Source of the DNA: Batillaria attramentaria
Taxonomy: Eukaryota > Mollusca > Gastropoda > Batillariidae
Assembly (NCBI GenBank): GCA_018292915.2
Contig: JACVVK020000018.1
Span: 581,001-645,000, forward strand
Direction: 5' to 3'
Length of the DNA: 64,000 nucleotides
The notes below the pieces were generated by a model that was given only the letters and a program-made list of their open reading frames with translations, was not told where the DNA came from and did not search any database. The position numbers and the translations under genes were made by a program. Every line of letters begins with the position of its first letter. Position 1 is the first letter of the stretch. Positions 1 through 11,521 of this stretch are shown here, in pieces.

Positions 1-45
1 ACATAGACTCCCATTGTTACACAAGGGAGCCAAAAAGGCACTCAC

Positions 46-3000
46 ATCTACAATATCATCATCAAAAAGAAGCCAGAAGCCGTGACTCTTGACTATGCTG
101 ATGTAATGCCCTCGGTTGGGACCAGAACCACAGTGAACCACAACCGCCACCAGGTCGTACAGCCGCTCAGGGTTGAAAGCATCATCAGACTGCAGAACAG
201 AACATTTCAATTCAATTCAATTCACAATTCAACATCTGCTTGGGAAAGAAGGGAAAGCTGATAACCACTGTCAGGAATCTTGTCTAACTCTTATTACTAT
301 ACCATTAAAGTATTAGCAGGTAACCATTACAGGTATCAATACTGCCCCAGCAAAACATACAAAACACTGGAAACTGGTCAGGGTACAAACTCAAAACAGC
401 CAATGTGAAGCAGGAAGTGAAGTTAATGAGCAAAAAAAAAAAAAAAAACACGAAAAAAAAAAAAAAACGAATAAAAACCAAAAGGTCAACTGTTAGAGAA
501 TACCATTTGAATCGAAACCATTCAAAATAAAAGCCTGTTCCCATGTGGAAAACAGCTCATTTTATTTTTAGTTTGGGCAGGGACAGTGACAGTGACAAAA
601 TGTTGCCAACTCACCGTGTTGAAAAGCCGCAGCTCCAGTGGAAAGACAACCCTGTAGGACACCTTGATGTAACGGTTGAGGTGCTCCATGTACTTGAAAC
701 GCTTGAGATGTAATGCAAGGATCTGGGGCAGTTTCTTTACCCTCATTCTGAAAGTCCAAAACAGTATAATTATATGACTCAAGATATGTGTTGGAAACGT
801 TCAGCCCACAAAATTTGAAAAATAAATGCAATTCTAAATTCCGAAACTTAAATAGCTGAGCTGACCCTTCGCACTACGTGATTGTAATGTGTTTATGTCC
901 AGTGTGTGAGAGAATGTGTGTGATTCACGTGAGTGTGCGTGTTGGGTTCAGTTCGCGGCGCTTTGAGCCAACTGATGAAATTGGGTAAAGCGCCTATACA
1001 ACACTCATTGTTATTGCTGTTATTATGTTTAGCAAGACGGGGTGCAAAGTAAGGAGTATGGTCCCAAAAGTGCTGAAACTTTTATTTGTATTGGGCACCC
1101 AGAGTCATCAGATTTGTACAAACTGCTGAAGTGGCTTTCAACCACTCACCACTACAAAAGGATGTCAATTTGCAATTATGGCTACTCTTTGCTATCATCA
1201 CTTTCAACGACTTTGTAGGTGCTGAGGTAGTGTGGCACATGAAAGTATACATAAACTTTTCACAAAGATGCCAAGAGGATCTCAATGTAAACACACACAT
1301 GTATGCATACTAAACAAAAAACAAACAATTAACTCAAAGGTACATATCAAGACAAATTTCCATTACAAACACAAGGCTCTGTCAGCCTCCTGCGACAAGA
1401 ATGTTGTTGCACTTGCAGTCAAAACTAATTTTTTTAAATCTACTGTTCCATACTGTCCGGGAAGACTGCAGGCAAGAGTGCCACATCTGATTAAAATAAA
1501 AATAATGAAGTCCTCACCGTTTCTGTGCCTCTTGCTTTGAGCAGCACACTTCGCAGTAATATTTGTGCTCAGCACACAACGTCTCTGTATTACTGAAGCC
1601 TCGTAAACAGCTTGTGATGGACGTGTTTTGCTCAACGTCTACAGATAGGTCTAGAAAGTCCTCATCTTTACTGCTCACCTGAGAAAAGAAAAGCATGGAA
1701 TAAATGATAGGCAAGGAGATGTTCCCTGTACACCCTAAGTTGCCCTTTATATTACAGTATTGGACTTCATTCAATATATATACCTTGTTGGAAACCGTAA
1801 CTAGTGCAAGCCCCATTCCACAACACTGCTCCTAATTCCATCCTTGCTATAACAACATAAGTTTTGGAACAGTTTTGCCCATGAGTGTGCCTGTGTGTTC
1901 GAATCTTGACGATTAGTAGAGCTCTTAATGCAAAACAATCTTGTTTACACTTTGCGCGAGTGGTCAAACATTCACATTCTATGGCTGTAGCAGGTCGGAG
2001 TAGTTGCTGCGTCATCGAGTACGCTTTTGTTGGCTCAATGGCAGCATTACAGATGCTGTCACTGTCCAGGTGTCTATGTGGTGTAATGACAGATACCATG
2101 AAAACAGCATAAAAATGGTAGCATTAGTCCCTTTAAGTCCCTTGAAGTCATACATGTTTACATCTGTCAGAAACTGGCTGCTTTCCCAAAAGAAAGTGTC
2201 GTGCCACATGCACAGGGCCACCATTTTCTGCCATCCTCACCTGGCATGCACGCACATGTTTTAGATTGGAATAGATGGGAAAAATATCTCCACTGACTGA
2301 GAAACAAACTGGAGTGATCTGCATAACAACCACACACACACACACACACATGGCTAAGTCCCCAAGACTAAGTCAATGTATCAATCTATCTGACTTGGCA
2401 GCCACCTTTATCTACGTAAGTCTGAAAACAAAAATACAGCCTACATAAAACACTGTAACACTTAACCAGCAGCACAGCAAGAGTTAGACTAACAGTTGAA
2501 CGAACTGAAATAACTTACTGTTTCACAATTTAGACAGCGAGTTTCATTTGTCAGGGTTCCTTGGAAAATTTCATGGACCCATGTTGGATCAGGTTTACTG
2601 TTTGAGTTGTCTGTTCCTGGTGCCGTTTTACTGTTGCTTTTCTTTTCCGCTGAAATTGAAATGATAACCAAATGAAGCATTTCAGCTCAAGTCACTGCTG
2701 TTCTCTGAAAGATGTATACATGTTCAAACATAAATCTACTTGGGTTGACACCACATCAATGCAGGAAGGAGAAAGTAATGAATGTACATGGAAAAACAAC
2801 AACAACAACAAACCACTGCCAATCAAGTAACTAAATAAACGAGAAATGTGAAAAAAAACAAAGGTAACAAATATTAAAATATAATTTTGTTTATGATTTT
2901 AAAACAACTTTTTAAAATTCATATTTTCATAAATTCACAGATTATCAGTACTTTCAGGAAAAAAAAACCAAAACACTTTTTAACTTTCCTTGCTTTTCAC

Positions 3001-5165
3001 CAGCCCTCCTACTATGATCAGTACCAAAGATAATATACATTTCTGCGCCATGAAACTGTAAATGTTTTTCCTTCTTCCTTTTAATTTAAAAAACAAAAAA
3101 AAAAAAAAAACCAATTGTGTGCACCCACCTTGCAGGAGGTCAGCAACTGTGTTGAGCAGGTAATTGAGGAACTCATGAGCATCCTGCTGCATGTAGTTGT
3201 CAAACAGTTCTGGTGACAGATGGAAGTAAAACTTACACTTTTCTTTTTTTTTTAGTAATTCCTGGCAACTCTTTTAAAATAATTTCCTCATGCCTTATCA
3301 GTGTCAGCCAACGAATGGGTCGACGCAGCCCAGGTCAAAATGTGAGTGTGAGCTGGGAAAAGTTAACTTGTGCCAGTACTCCATTAAATTCCCATTTTTT
3401 TTATTATTATTCCCAAATTATATTTCCATTTTAGGCTCTGCGTATTCAGATGACCACGACAGTCATTCCCAAAAATGTATGCTTTGAAATTTCATGTCCA
3501 ATCAACACTATTCACAGACCAATTGACAATACAGCAAACACGATTATTTTACACAACACTAATCCCGCCCTAGTCAAACTCAAACGCTCCCATCCAAGAC
3601 GCAGTTTTCACTAAACACACAGCAGCTTTACCATTTTCTTTCCTCAAGCGTGTGATGAACTTCTTTGGTGCAATTGTGCCGACTTTCTTCTTCTGTGTGG
3701 CGATACTGTAAAAGAGATCTGCCAGACATGTGAGCAGCGACTCCTTCTTCGCATTCTTTTGCTGTTGTTTGTACTGCAGCACCTTCTCCCGGAAACCCCG
3801 GCAGAAGTACAGTGCTTGCAACACAGAGTTGCAGTAGCAGGTGTTGCCAAACTGCGTAGGTGGAAATGAAAGAACAAAAATAAAAATCATGTAAGTGACT
3901 GCATCAAAAGGTACCCACAAAACCAATACTTGGTTGGAACTTCTGATAACTCACCCCTCACTTGAGTTTCAGGGTTGCACATTTTCCACAGCTTCTACAG
4001 GACAAAGTGTCCTGGAAACAGCAAAGTGATAGGACACAGTGTCCTGGCCACTTAGTGGCAATAAAAATTTTAATAGGACAAATGTCCGCTTGAGGTGGGA
4101 AAAATAGGACATTTGAAATTTTTATAGGTCAATGTCCTGGGACCGACTTAAATGTGCAACCCTGCTTGATGTGCACTGATGTAATCAATTTATCCTCTAT
4201 TCCAAATGATATAACTTGGAACCTGGAGAGGAGGTGGGGGGTGTGCGGAGGGGAAGGATTATAACACACAGGTGAAAGTGAAACAACAGAAACATCTTTT
4301 CCTTAATTAAAGTCTCTATATTTGTAACATTTGTGTTCTGAGGGGAAAAAAATTGCCGCTTACGAAGCTCTAAGGCTGCTTGCGATGCGAACATTTTTGT
4401 GACTTCAACAGTGATCGCGCTAGGAATTTTGAAAACCGGTCCCATCAGCGACTACCCCACACTGTCACTCAACAACCTGTGTCAGAACCGGTCCCACGAG
4501 AATTAAAACCAGTGATAAGAATTACACTGCAAATCGACCTACACACAATCACAGTGTCACAACACTGTATCGGTATGAGAGGTAAAGATAGCAGCGAGTC
4601 CATCGCAAGAACAAAGAAGCCCTGGGCAGTGGGGAACAAACTATTGTGACAGTGATTAACGTTCACTGAAACTGGGACACCCCTCCCCCTACCCCCCATC
4701 AGAGGCCACAGTGTTTACCGGTGCCAGCAAATTACAACCGGTCCCTGGGACCGGCAGCTCCAAATTTTTCTGGTATTCTGGTTTTGCAAACAGTATTTTA
4801 CCGGTAAATACCGGTTAACGCGATCACTGCTTCAAATAGTAGAGAATGCCTAGTTGGTGTTCAGCCCGCAACAAAAGAATGTCTGCTCAGTATATGGTAT
4901 ATCTATATACGTCAACCAGAGTCACAATGGTTTTAGACGCTATATCATGTCCTGAGTTACTGATTCTGATACATGGATATTACTATTATTAGCTGAATTC
5001 AGTGCATTCAGCGAAAAGTTTTCAATAGCGTTGTTGTATGCCTGACCAACATATTTGGCTTTTAACCTGTACATGATTATTGATCTGTATAACTATATCT
5101 CTACCACCCCACCCCTAAAATTGAATTGCACAAGCAAATTTATACAAGAGAGAGGAAATCAAGGG

Positions 5166-5199
<34 letters not shown>

Positions 5200-5811
5200 T
5201 ATTCTGTTTCATTCAGAGAGATTGCAAAAGTGTCTCACATTAACAAGTCCAAAGTAGTGTTCATTAGCTGGAAACTGCTCGGACCCAATTTCCTTCTCCA
5301 ACTGGGAAGCATTTGCTCCCTGAAAATCAGACACACACAACAACAAAAAATCATGCAATGATCAAAAATTCAGTCACAAAATTGTTTTGTAATTGTTAGT
5401 TGTTCTCTTAGAGTGTTTTGAGCCTCCCGGTATTCTGATCATGGCTGCGACTGGTCAGGGGAATAGTGGGAGGGCTATGAACGTGCTAATAGCCACTGCC
5501 TCCTATCACACCCGAAGGGCTCGACACTAACCAATAATATTATAGTAAACAAACCTTTGCTGACCAAAAGCCTGCAATAATACATTGACACCTTTCATTG
5601 ACGACTGCCAAACTGGTAAAATGCTAAAACACAGGATGCTGGTTCGCATTCTGGTGGCAAACTTAAAAAAACAAACACCCAATATTAGTCATCGGCTGCG
5701 CAATGCCCAAGAAATACGACACTTGCCATCTATGACGGAAGTTCCCCGAGTTCCGATGCGAGTGAAAAGAAAAGCTAAGGATATAATGAACTCGTGCATT
5801 ATACGTACCAT
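46..5811 (-). CDS. USP12/USP46-like: Ubiquitin carboxyl-terminal hydrolase of the USP12/USP46 type (3' end outside window)
   Basis: A cysteine-protease deubiquitinase; in animals USP12/USP46 act with WDR48 (UAF1) and WDR20 to remove ubiquitin from receptors and histones. The exons are 5809-5811 (ATG only), 5239-5319, 3632-3851, 3129-3209, 2519-2649, 1518-1678, 615-747 and 46-189. Their phases join without error over 954 nt (318 codons), and every border has GT/AG. The Cys box [18 protein letters not shown] opens the third exon, with the catalytic Cys in [20 protein letters not shown] and [20 protein letters not shown] follow, then two CxxC zinc pairs, and the His box [19 protein letters not shown] is in the last visible exon. 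The donor GTGAGT at 45-44 shows that at least one more exon lies to the left. The vertebrate proteins are about 355-370 aa, so only some 35-45 residues are missing. USP12 and USP46 cannot be separated here. Confidence 0.95.
791..1027 (+). repeat. SINE-A, 5'-truncated copy
   Basis: It carries the body of the family (GAAACTTAAATAGCTGAGCTG, then TGATTCACGTGAGTGTGCG) and ends in GGGTAAAGCGCC plus an ATT-rich tail. The tRNA-like head is missing. It lies in a USP12/46 intron. Confidence 0.8.
1835..2110 (+). repeat. Dispersed repeat family R1, copy 1
   Basis: This stretch matches the reverse complement of 23265-23580, sharing for example the segment around TGGTGTAATGACAGATACCATG and the segment around TTAATGCAAAACAATCTTGT. 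A shorter match is at 11060-11150. No coding potential or defined ends were recognised. Confidence 0.6.
3970..4164. mobile_element. Short hAT-like MITE
   Basis: Perfect 15-bp terminal inverted repeats, CAGGGTTGCACATTT at 3970-3984 and its complement at 4150-4164, bound a 195-bp element in a USP12/46 intron. Ends beginning CAGGG are typical of hAT elements. The flanks (CTTGAGTTT and CTTGATGTG) are only similar, so the target duplication is degraded. The interior repeats AGGACA and TGTCCT motifs. Confidence 0.7.
4409..4829. mobile_element. hAT-like MITE with CTTCAA duplication
   Basis: Inverted ends CAGTGATCGCG.TA bound 421 bp in a USP12/46 intron. They are flanked by a perfect 6-bp direct repeat CTTCAA (4403-4408 and 4830-4835). 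ACCGGT motifs recur inside. No transposase was seen. Confidence 0.75.
4850..5060 (+). repeat. Dispersed repeat family R2, copy 1
   Basis: It resembles 22625-22850 in the same orientation, sharing TCTGCTCAGT, CCAGAGTCAC, TGATTCTGAT and GCGA(A/T)GAAAAGTTTTC. Neither terminal repeats nor a reading frame were recognised. Confidence 0.55.
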
Positions 5812-6114
5812 CTCTCCAGCTACACAGCACGCCCCAAATCTTGGGGTAATGGTCGCTATTTTTGCAGAATTAGTCGATCCTCAATCTGTAAACACGGGTT
5901 TCGAAAGAGTTCGCAACTAGCTGCCGGCCATGTTGTTTTGAAGCAGAGCTCCATGGGAAATCAATTTTTTGGAAAAAAAAACACTTTTTTAATAATGATG
6001 ACACCACTAAAAATCTGACAATCATGAACTAGCATGTAATCTTGGTTTTATCTCTCTCTTTTTTTCAGCATTTATTTTGACGTTAACGGGTCTCGGGAAA
6101 TCTCGCGTTACGGT
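5812..6114. promoter_or_regulatory. Probable bidirectional promoter between USP12/46 and RPL21
   Basis: Only about 300 bp separate the USP12/46 initiator codon (minus strand) from the inferred start of RPL21 transcription (plus strand), and no repeat was recognised between them. On the minus strand CAACATGGCCGGC near 5925-5937 resembles the YY1-type element of housekeeping promoters. Upstream of RPL21, TCTCGGGAAATCTCGCG near 6091-6107 is close to the TCTCGCGAGA housekeeping motif. There is no clear TATA box. The divergent arrangement is seen directly; the shared promoter and the factor sites are inferred. Confidence 0.55.
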
Positions 6115-6139
6115 CTTTTTCCTGTCGGCCATTGGAAAG
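6115..6139 (+). promoter_or_regulatory. RPL21 5'-TOP start and non-coding exon 1
   Basis: The sequence CTTTTTCC begins at 6115, as in the 5' terminal oligopyrimidine tract of ribosomal protein mRNAs. A usable donor follows (AAAG|GTGCGT at 6139/6140), and the matching acceptor TTAG ends at 6624. The 5' UTR would then be 25 nt plus the 8 nt GCATCAAA. This fits the short leaders and early intron of ribosomal protein genes, but the exact start is inferred. Confidence 0.55.
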
Positions 6140-6632
6140 GTGCGTGCTCGTATCATTTTGGTGCCGTTTATGGCTCGATATTTACAGATGTGCTGCATGT
6201 AGTGCACAACGATTAAGTTAAGATCAAGTTTCAAAGTACTTTTAATTATCCAGTCACCCTTACACCTCTCTATAGTTTTCAGGTGAACTAGATCAATCTT
6301 GTTGTTAGTCCCTCCTCACCCACGAGTACCCACGTGTTGCCATAACTTGCCACTGCCAGCACTCTTTCCTTTCTCCCTCGCTTGGACTATCCTTCTCCAA
6401 TCTCGCCACCCCCATCCCCTCTCTGTTTCTAATTAATAGTAAATGCACACTTTTGTAGTAAATAGACGCATTTTTTTTTCAATAATCATGTAAAACTGCT
6501 GTGTTAATGTGTCGCGCGATAAAGCTTGCGACGGTGTATTGGGATAACGTGGTTATGGAGGTTTAGTAACAACACCTTTCTGCTCTAGAAATAAATGTGT
6601 GTTTTTTTTGGGTTTTTTTTTTAGGCATCAAA

Positions 6633-9600
6633 ATGACGAACTCTAAAGGAGTAAGGCGCGGCACGCGCTACATGTTCTCCAGAAAGTTCCGTACCCATGG
6701 GGTGGAACTTCTGTCGAAGTACATGAAGGTGTACAAGAGAGGCGACATTGTTGACATCAAGGTAATTGCTTGCATTACAGTTTTCATTCTGCCCATATAT
6801 GATACGTGTAACTCCTTGCCCACAAAAATTGTCAGATGTATATGATTGAAACTTGCTGAGGCATTGCTCTGAACCGTGCAGCCATGTATTAGGAGCACAT
6901 TCCTGATTCATAATTGAAACGCATTGAGTTGATGTGTAGTATTAGCAGTAGTAAGGCATTAGTATGCAAAGACCATGAAAAATATTACTACATATCAAAT
7001 TTAAACTAATATGATTATTGGAACAAAGCAAAAGTAACAGTTCAGAGGAAGACTATAGAAACCTTTGCATCTCATAGTTTTCTTCTCTTTTTGTCTTCTC
7101 TATGTAGAACATTGCTTACTGTAAAGTATTTAGAAAGGGACTTTATAGCAGGGTCCATACAGGTCATGGAATCCTGGAAAAATCATGGAATTTGGAAATA
7201 GCTTTTCCAGGCCTGGAAAGTCATGAAATTATCTCAAGAGTCATGAAAAGTCATGGAATTTTGGAATTTCTGGAAGCCATTTTGAGCCCAACAGTGAAAC
7301 GGTCAGCTTGGTGATTACCTCACTGGACTGATTGCCAAAAATACCAACAAACTGCCTTCCCATACGGCTAATGACTAACTCTGAACATTGGTCTTGCTGA
7401 CTGCGATAACTTGAATAAGCTCATAATTTCTACCCTCGCGTGTGTCAGTGTGAAAGAGGGCGAGGAAGGTGTCATGGAAAACAGGAGAGTTGGCCTCGAA
7501 AAGTCATGGAAAAGTCATGAATTTTTGAGATGCTGAACCTGTATGGACCCTGTTATAGATCACTGTCTCTGGTGATGCGTCTAAAAAATGTTTGATTTGT
7601 GGCTGTTTCCAGGGTGATGGTGCAGTCCAGAAGGGTATGCCACACAAAGTTTACCATGGCAAGACAGGTCGCATTTTCAACGTCACGCAGCATGCTGTTG
7701 GTGTCATTGTGAACAAGACAGTTGGGTAAGTCTGTGCATGAGAGAGGAAATTCTGGGCTACAGTACAGTGGGTCAGTGTTCACTGTTGAGTTTGTACATG
7801 CAGGTATTCTGCATTGATTCAGTAAAACCTGGTTTTGTTAACTAACTTAGATTTCTAAAGGGATCACTGTTCATTTTTAAAGAACAAGCAGGAGAACTGT
7901 GCATGTCAAAAGTTATTGCATGTCCTGTCAATAGTTATTCCAACATCCCCGTACCTTCTTCGGGTAACCGTATCTCATTTTCAGCTTACCCGCAGGAAAT
8001 ATAACCTTCCCAAATAAAACAGAAAACAATCATGATGCACTAGTGCACAACAACATCATATTTTTGATTTACTGTAAGCAGACGATCTTCAAGGACCATT
8101 ATTCATTGATTGATTGACAACTTTTGGGGTGGCTAAATTATCCTATTTATTCTCTGTGTTCGTCTTACCTGCCTATACTGGCCAGTCTGTATCTTACCTT
8201 GTGCATTGGGGTTTGGCAAACCCTGGCTGTACTTTCTTGTTATGGAGACATTTGTTTTGTTTTTGGTTTTTTTCTCAACTGCAGGCATTTTGGGGAACTA
8301 TGGTTTCATTAACAATAAAATTCTGTTCATTGTTCCAGACACACCTTTTCTTGAACTACTATTAAAAACTAGTACTAGTTGTAGTTCAAGTTGTACCACC
8401 TCCTCCCCCCCCCCCCCCCCCCATCCACATATTTAGACACACTCATACGCACCTTCTTCCATCCAAAACTTGTTTAAATTTTGCTCGTTTGTCACAACAG
8501 AAACCGCATCATCCCAAAGAAGATCAACGTTCGCATCGAGCATGTGAAGCACTCCAACTGCCGTCTGGATTTCCTGAACCGTGTGCGCAAAAACGAGGAG
8601 CTGAAAAAGGAGGCCAAGGCCAAGGGTGTTCAAGTCCAGTGCAAGAGACAGGTACCATCTTTTTCACAATTATTTTTATTGTTGGCGCTTAATAATAATA
8701 ATAATGAGTATTGTATAGGCGCTTTACCCAGTTTCATGAATTGGCTCAAGGCACCGCGGACTGAACCCAACACACGCGCTCACGTGAATCACACGCATTC
8801 TCTCACACACTGGACATAAACACATTACATTCACGTGGTGCGAAGGTCAGCTCAGCTATTTAATTTCGGAACTTAGAATTTATTTTTCAAATTTGGTGGG
8901 CTGAACATTTTCGGGGGGGTGGGGGGGGTGTACCCGGAGAGAACCCCCGACGATCCGCCTGAATGAATGGTGCCACATATGAGAAGAAAAAATTCTTGCC
9001 CCGAGTGGGACTCGAACCCTTGACCTCTCGCATTGTGACAAGTTTCTTAACCACTAGACCACCGACCACCAGGGATCTTTTTTTTTCTTTTTTTTAAAGT
9101 TGGATGTAGCCTGGGCACTGTTGTACGAAATGTGGTGGTGTGGGTTTCCTCTGTTAGAAAGAAATATGCTCCGAGTCATTCGGAATAGGTTACTTACCCT
9201 GAATCTCCTTTAGCCTGGGTCACTAACCCTAGACCTCAGCAAATTTAGCACCCTAACCCTAAATCTCAGTCTATTTCACTTTAGTATTTGTGCTGGTGTT
9301 TCTCAGGTGTTTCCACTTACATGAGGTTTATTTCTTTTTTATTTCGCAATATTTTTATTATAGAATAATAATAATAATGGGTATTTCAGGGACGCCCTCC
9401 CTCCCGCAGGAGCTCAGGGCGCCGTACAGTCAACACGCACGCACTCACACAGAAACGGAAACATGCGCAACATTCCTTCACACATACAGTTAACTACAAA
9501 CGCATAATGTGCAGCATCATACACGGCCTCCGCTGCCCCCGGCACACACACACACGATGATGTGGCGACAGCTATTGGTTAGGGACAGTGAAGAGATGGG

Positions 9601-9963
9601 TTTTCAGATTTTGCTTGAAGGATGGTTTTGTGTCTGCATATCTGATTGATGCTGGGAGAATCAAATCATTCCAGCAAGTCGGACCCTGGTATGAAAAACT
9701 ACGCTGACCAAAGGTCTTTGTTCTGACTTGAGGGATACAGAGTTTCTGAGTGTCGGCAGCAGAACGAAGTAGTGATTATGAATATATATGAGTTTATTTT
9801 TGTGATTGTTACCAAGTGCGTTGATAATAATTAGTGTTCTTCGTATTGACAAGTAAACTGTTCTGTGTTGCAGCCCCAGCAGCCCCGTGAAGGTCACTTT
9901 GTGTCAACAAAGTACAACAAGCCGCAGTGGTTGCAGCCAATCCCATATGAAATCATCGCCTAA
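6633..9963 (+). CDS. RPL21: 60S ribosomal protein L21 (eL21), complete
   Basis: A structural protein of the large cytosolic ribosomal subunit. The coding exons are 6633-6761, 7613-7725, 8501-8651 and 9874-9963, giving 483 nt or 160 aa plus stop, the same length as human RPL21. Conserved blocks are [68 protein letters not shown] and the C-terminal PIPYEIIA. Every intron has GT/AG borders and all phases agree. Intron 2 holds a hAT-like MITE (7149-7552) and intron 4 a reverse SINE-A (8690-9071). Human RPL21 introns host snoRNAs; I searched these introns by eye for box C/D pairs and saw none that convinced me. Confidence 0.97.
7149..7552. mobile_element. hAT-like MITE with TTATAG duplication in RPL21 intron 2
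   Basis: Perfect 16-bp inverted ends CAGGGTCCATACAGGT (7149-7164 and complement at 7537-7552) bound 404 bp. The element is flanked by TTATAG at 7143-7148 and 7553-7558. Repeated GTCATGGAA motifs next to both ends are typical of a MITE family I recall from several marine animals. No coding sequence was seen. Confidence 0.85.
8690..9071 (-). repeat. SINE-A, near full length
   Basis: Read on the minus strand, it starts with a tRNA-like head: an A box in GGTGGTCTAGTGGTTAAG and a B box in GGTTCGAGTCCCACT. A body follows that includes CTCTCCGGGT, then GGGTAAAGCGCC and an ATT-type tail at 8690-8705. The pol III boxes and tail support a tRNA-derived SINE. It lies in RPL21 intron 4. Confidence 0.88.
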
Positions 9964-9973
9964 CTCTTGGATG

Positions 9974-9979
9974 AATAAA
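9974..9979 (+). terminator. Polyadenylation signal of RPL21
   Basis: AATAAA starts 11 nt after the TAA stop codon. This is the very short 3' UTR usual for ribosomal protein mRNAs. Confidence 0.85.
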
Positions 9980-10444
9980 GTGCACCTTATTCAAATACTG
10001 CTGTGTGTGCTTATTTTGTTGATGACGTCATCGTAAGACAGTGTATCCATCCTGGACTTTTCTACGTTCTCGTAATCATCCCCACGTCTGGACTGTTATG
10101 AATCATGTCTTGTGGTTGAGGTGCACTGCTAAAGTTTGTTTACATGTAATTGTTACAAATTGTTTGTACTGTCTGTGCGTGTAAGTGCTGGTGTTTCTTG
10201 CGTATGTGTGTGTGTGTTGGTTTGTAATGAAGCCATCATGGCGGCAATTCCTGTTTCTCACTTGCATCAATACATCACTTTCTAACTGAAAAATTGCGGT
10301 GACATCAGCGTAACATCACTTCCAGTTCCTGTTTGAAGCGGCTTTTGATTTTGTTTTGAACAACAAAACAGTTGGGGAGGATAGTCCCTATTTTGTGTGT
10401 GTGTGTGTGTGCTTGCTTGCTCTGTAAAATGAAGCCTTGTAATG

Positions 10445-10607
10445 TATGACTTCTCGTGGTCGAATGGTAGAGCGTTGGACTTGCTCAGGTCGTGAGTTTG
10501 ATCCCGGCTGGGGCCATATATTTGTGGTGGCTTTTTCATCGTTGCCCCGTTTTTGATATCACCTATGTGGTGGAAAAGGACGTTAAACCCCCAAACACCC
10601 ACCCACC
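10445..10607 (+). repeat. SINE-B copy
   Basis: The tRNA-like head is (G)GTCGAATGGTAGAGCGTTGG with a B-box-like GAGTTTGATCCC. The family body follows: GCTGGGGCCA, TTTTTCATCGTTGCCCCG, TTTTGATATCACC, GTGGTGGAAAAGGACGTTAA and a CCCAAACACCCACCC end. This family is distinct from SINE-A. Confidence 0.85.
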
Positions 10608-11059
10608 CTTTTCGCTAAAATAGTCGATACTAATCTGAACACAAATCGGTGGTACCGAGAGGTTTGACGAGCGGGGGGGGTGTAGCGGGGCTCTCTTCGA
10701 GCCATGCATGATTGATAAGATGCCTCCTGATTCTTTGGCTTTCCATCCCATGATCTGTCATATCGCCAGCTTTCATATTCAATGCTAATGGGCCACCAGC
10801 GGTGCCTGATAGGGTTCCATGCGGTGTTCTGTTGTCATCATGTTGATGAAAGCGCCATCGTGCTCACTGTGCTAAAGAGTTTAAGAGCATTTTGAAGTCA
10901 TCGACCACACTGACGCTTCGTGTTTTTCGGCCCTGACCGCTGGACCGTATCGGTCAAGGCCGTTACGCATGCAGGCGTGGAGCGAGGGCGGATCACCTTT
11001 CTGTATGGAGAGGGGTTCCTGGGGAGTTATAGCTAAAAGCGTGAAAGGGGACTGATGCT

Positions 11060-11150
11060 ACCATGTTTATGCTCACAGATCATTCTGAGCTGTTCTCGTG
11101 GTATCTATCATCACACCACTTAGACACCTGGACAGTGACAGCGTCTGTAA
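11060..11150 (-). repeat. Dispersed repeat family R1, short copy
   Basis: The stretch holding CTATCATCACACCACTTAGAC and CTGGACAGTGACAGCGTCTG matches 23270-23345, and the complement of 2050-2110. Confidence 0.5.
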
Positions 11151-11521
11151 AGCCGGCTCTTAACTGGACACTGCGGAGCGCCACAGTGCTGTCCACAGGT
11201 GTGATTTTGGGGGTTTCCGCCGCTTTGGCGTCATCACAGCAACCTGGGTTTCAAATACATGTACATGTACCCACAACTGTGACTGTGGTTTCCACAATAG
11301 ATTCTGACTGGCTGTAGTACGTCACTCGGCTCGCAAACATGACGGATAGTGCATCTTCAATCGGTTTGTCACCGAGCACAGCTGTGTTCAGTTTTGTAGT
11401 TAGTAGACACACCGAGCGCAACGACTGTGATGTGCACATGTGTGTTTCGCGCGTTGTGCTCAGTTAAGAGCAGGCTTTATGCTGGTATACTTAGTATAGA
11501 TCCGTCATGCTATTTTATTAA

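Noticed and set aside
6140..9873. snoRNAs in RPL21 introns, expected by analogy with vertebrates
   Set aside because: TGATG-like boxes at several places (for example near 7573 and 8034) lack a paired CTGA box and terminal stem.
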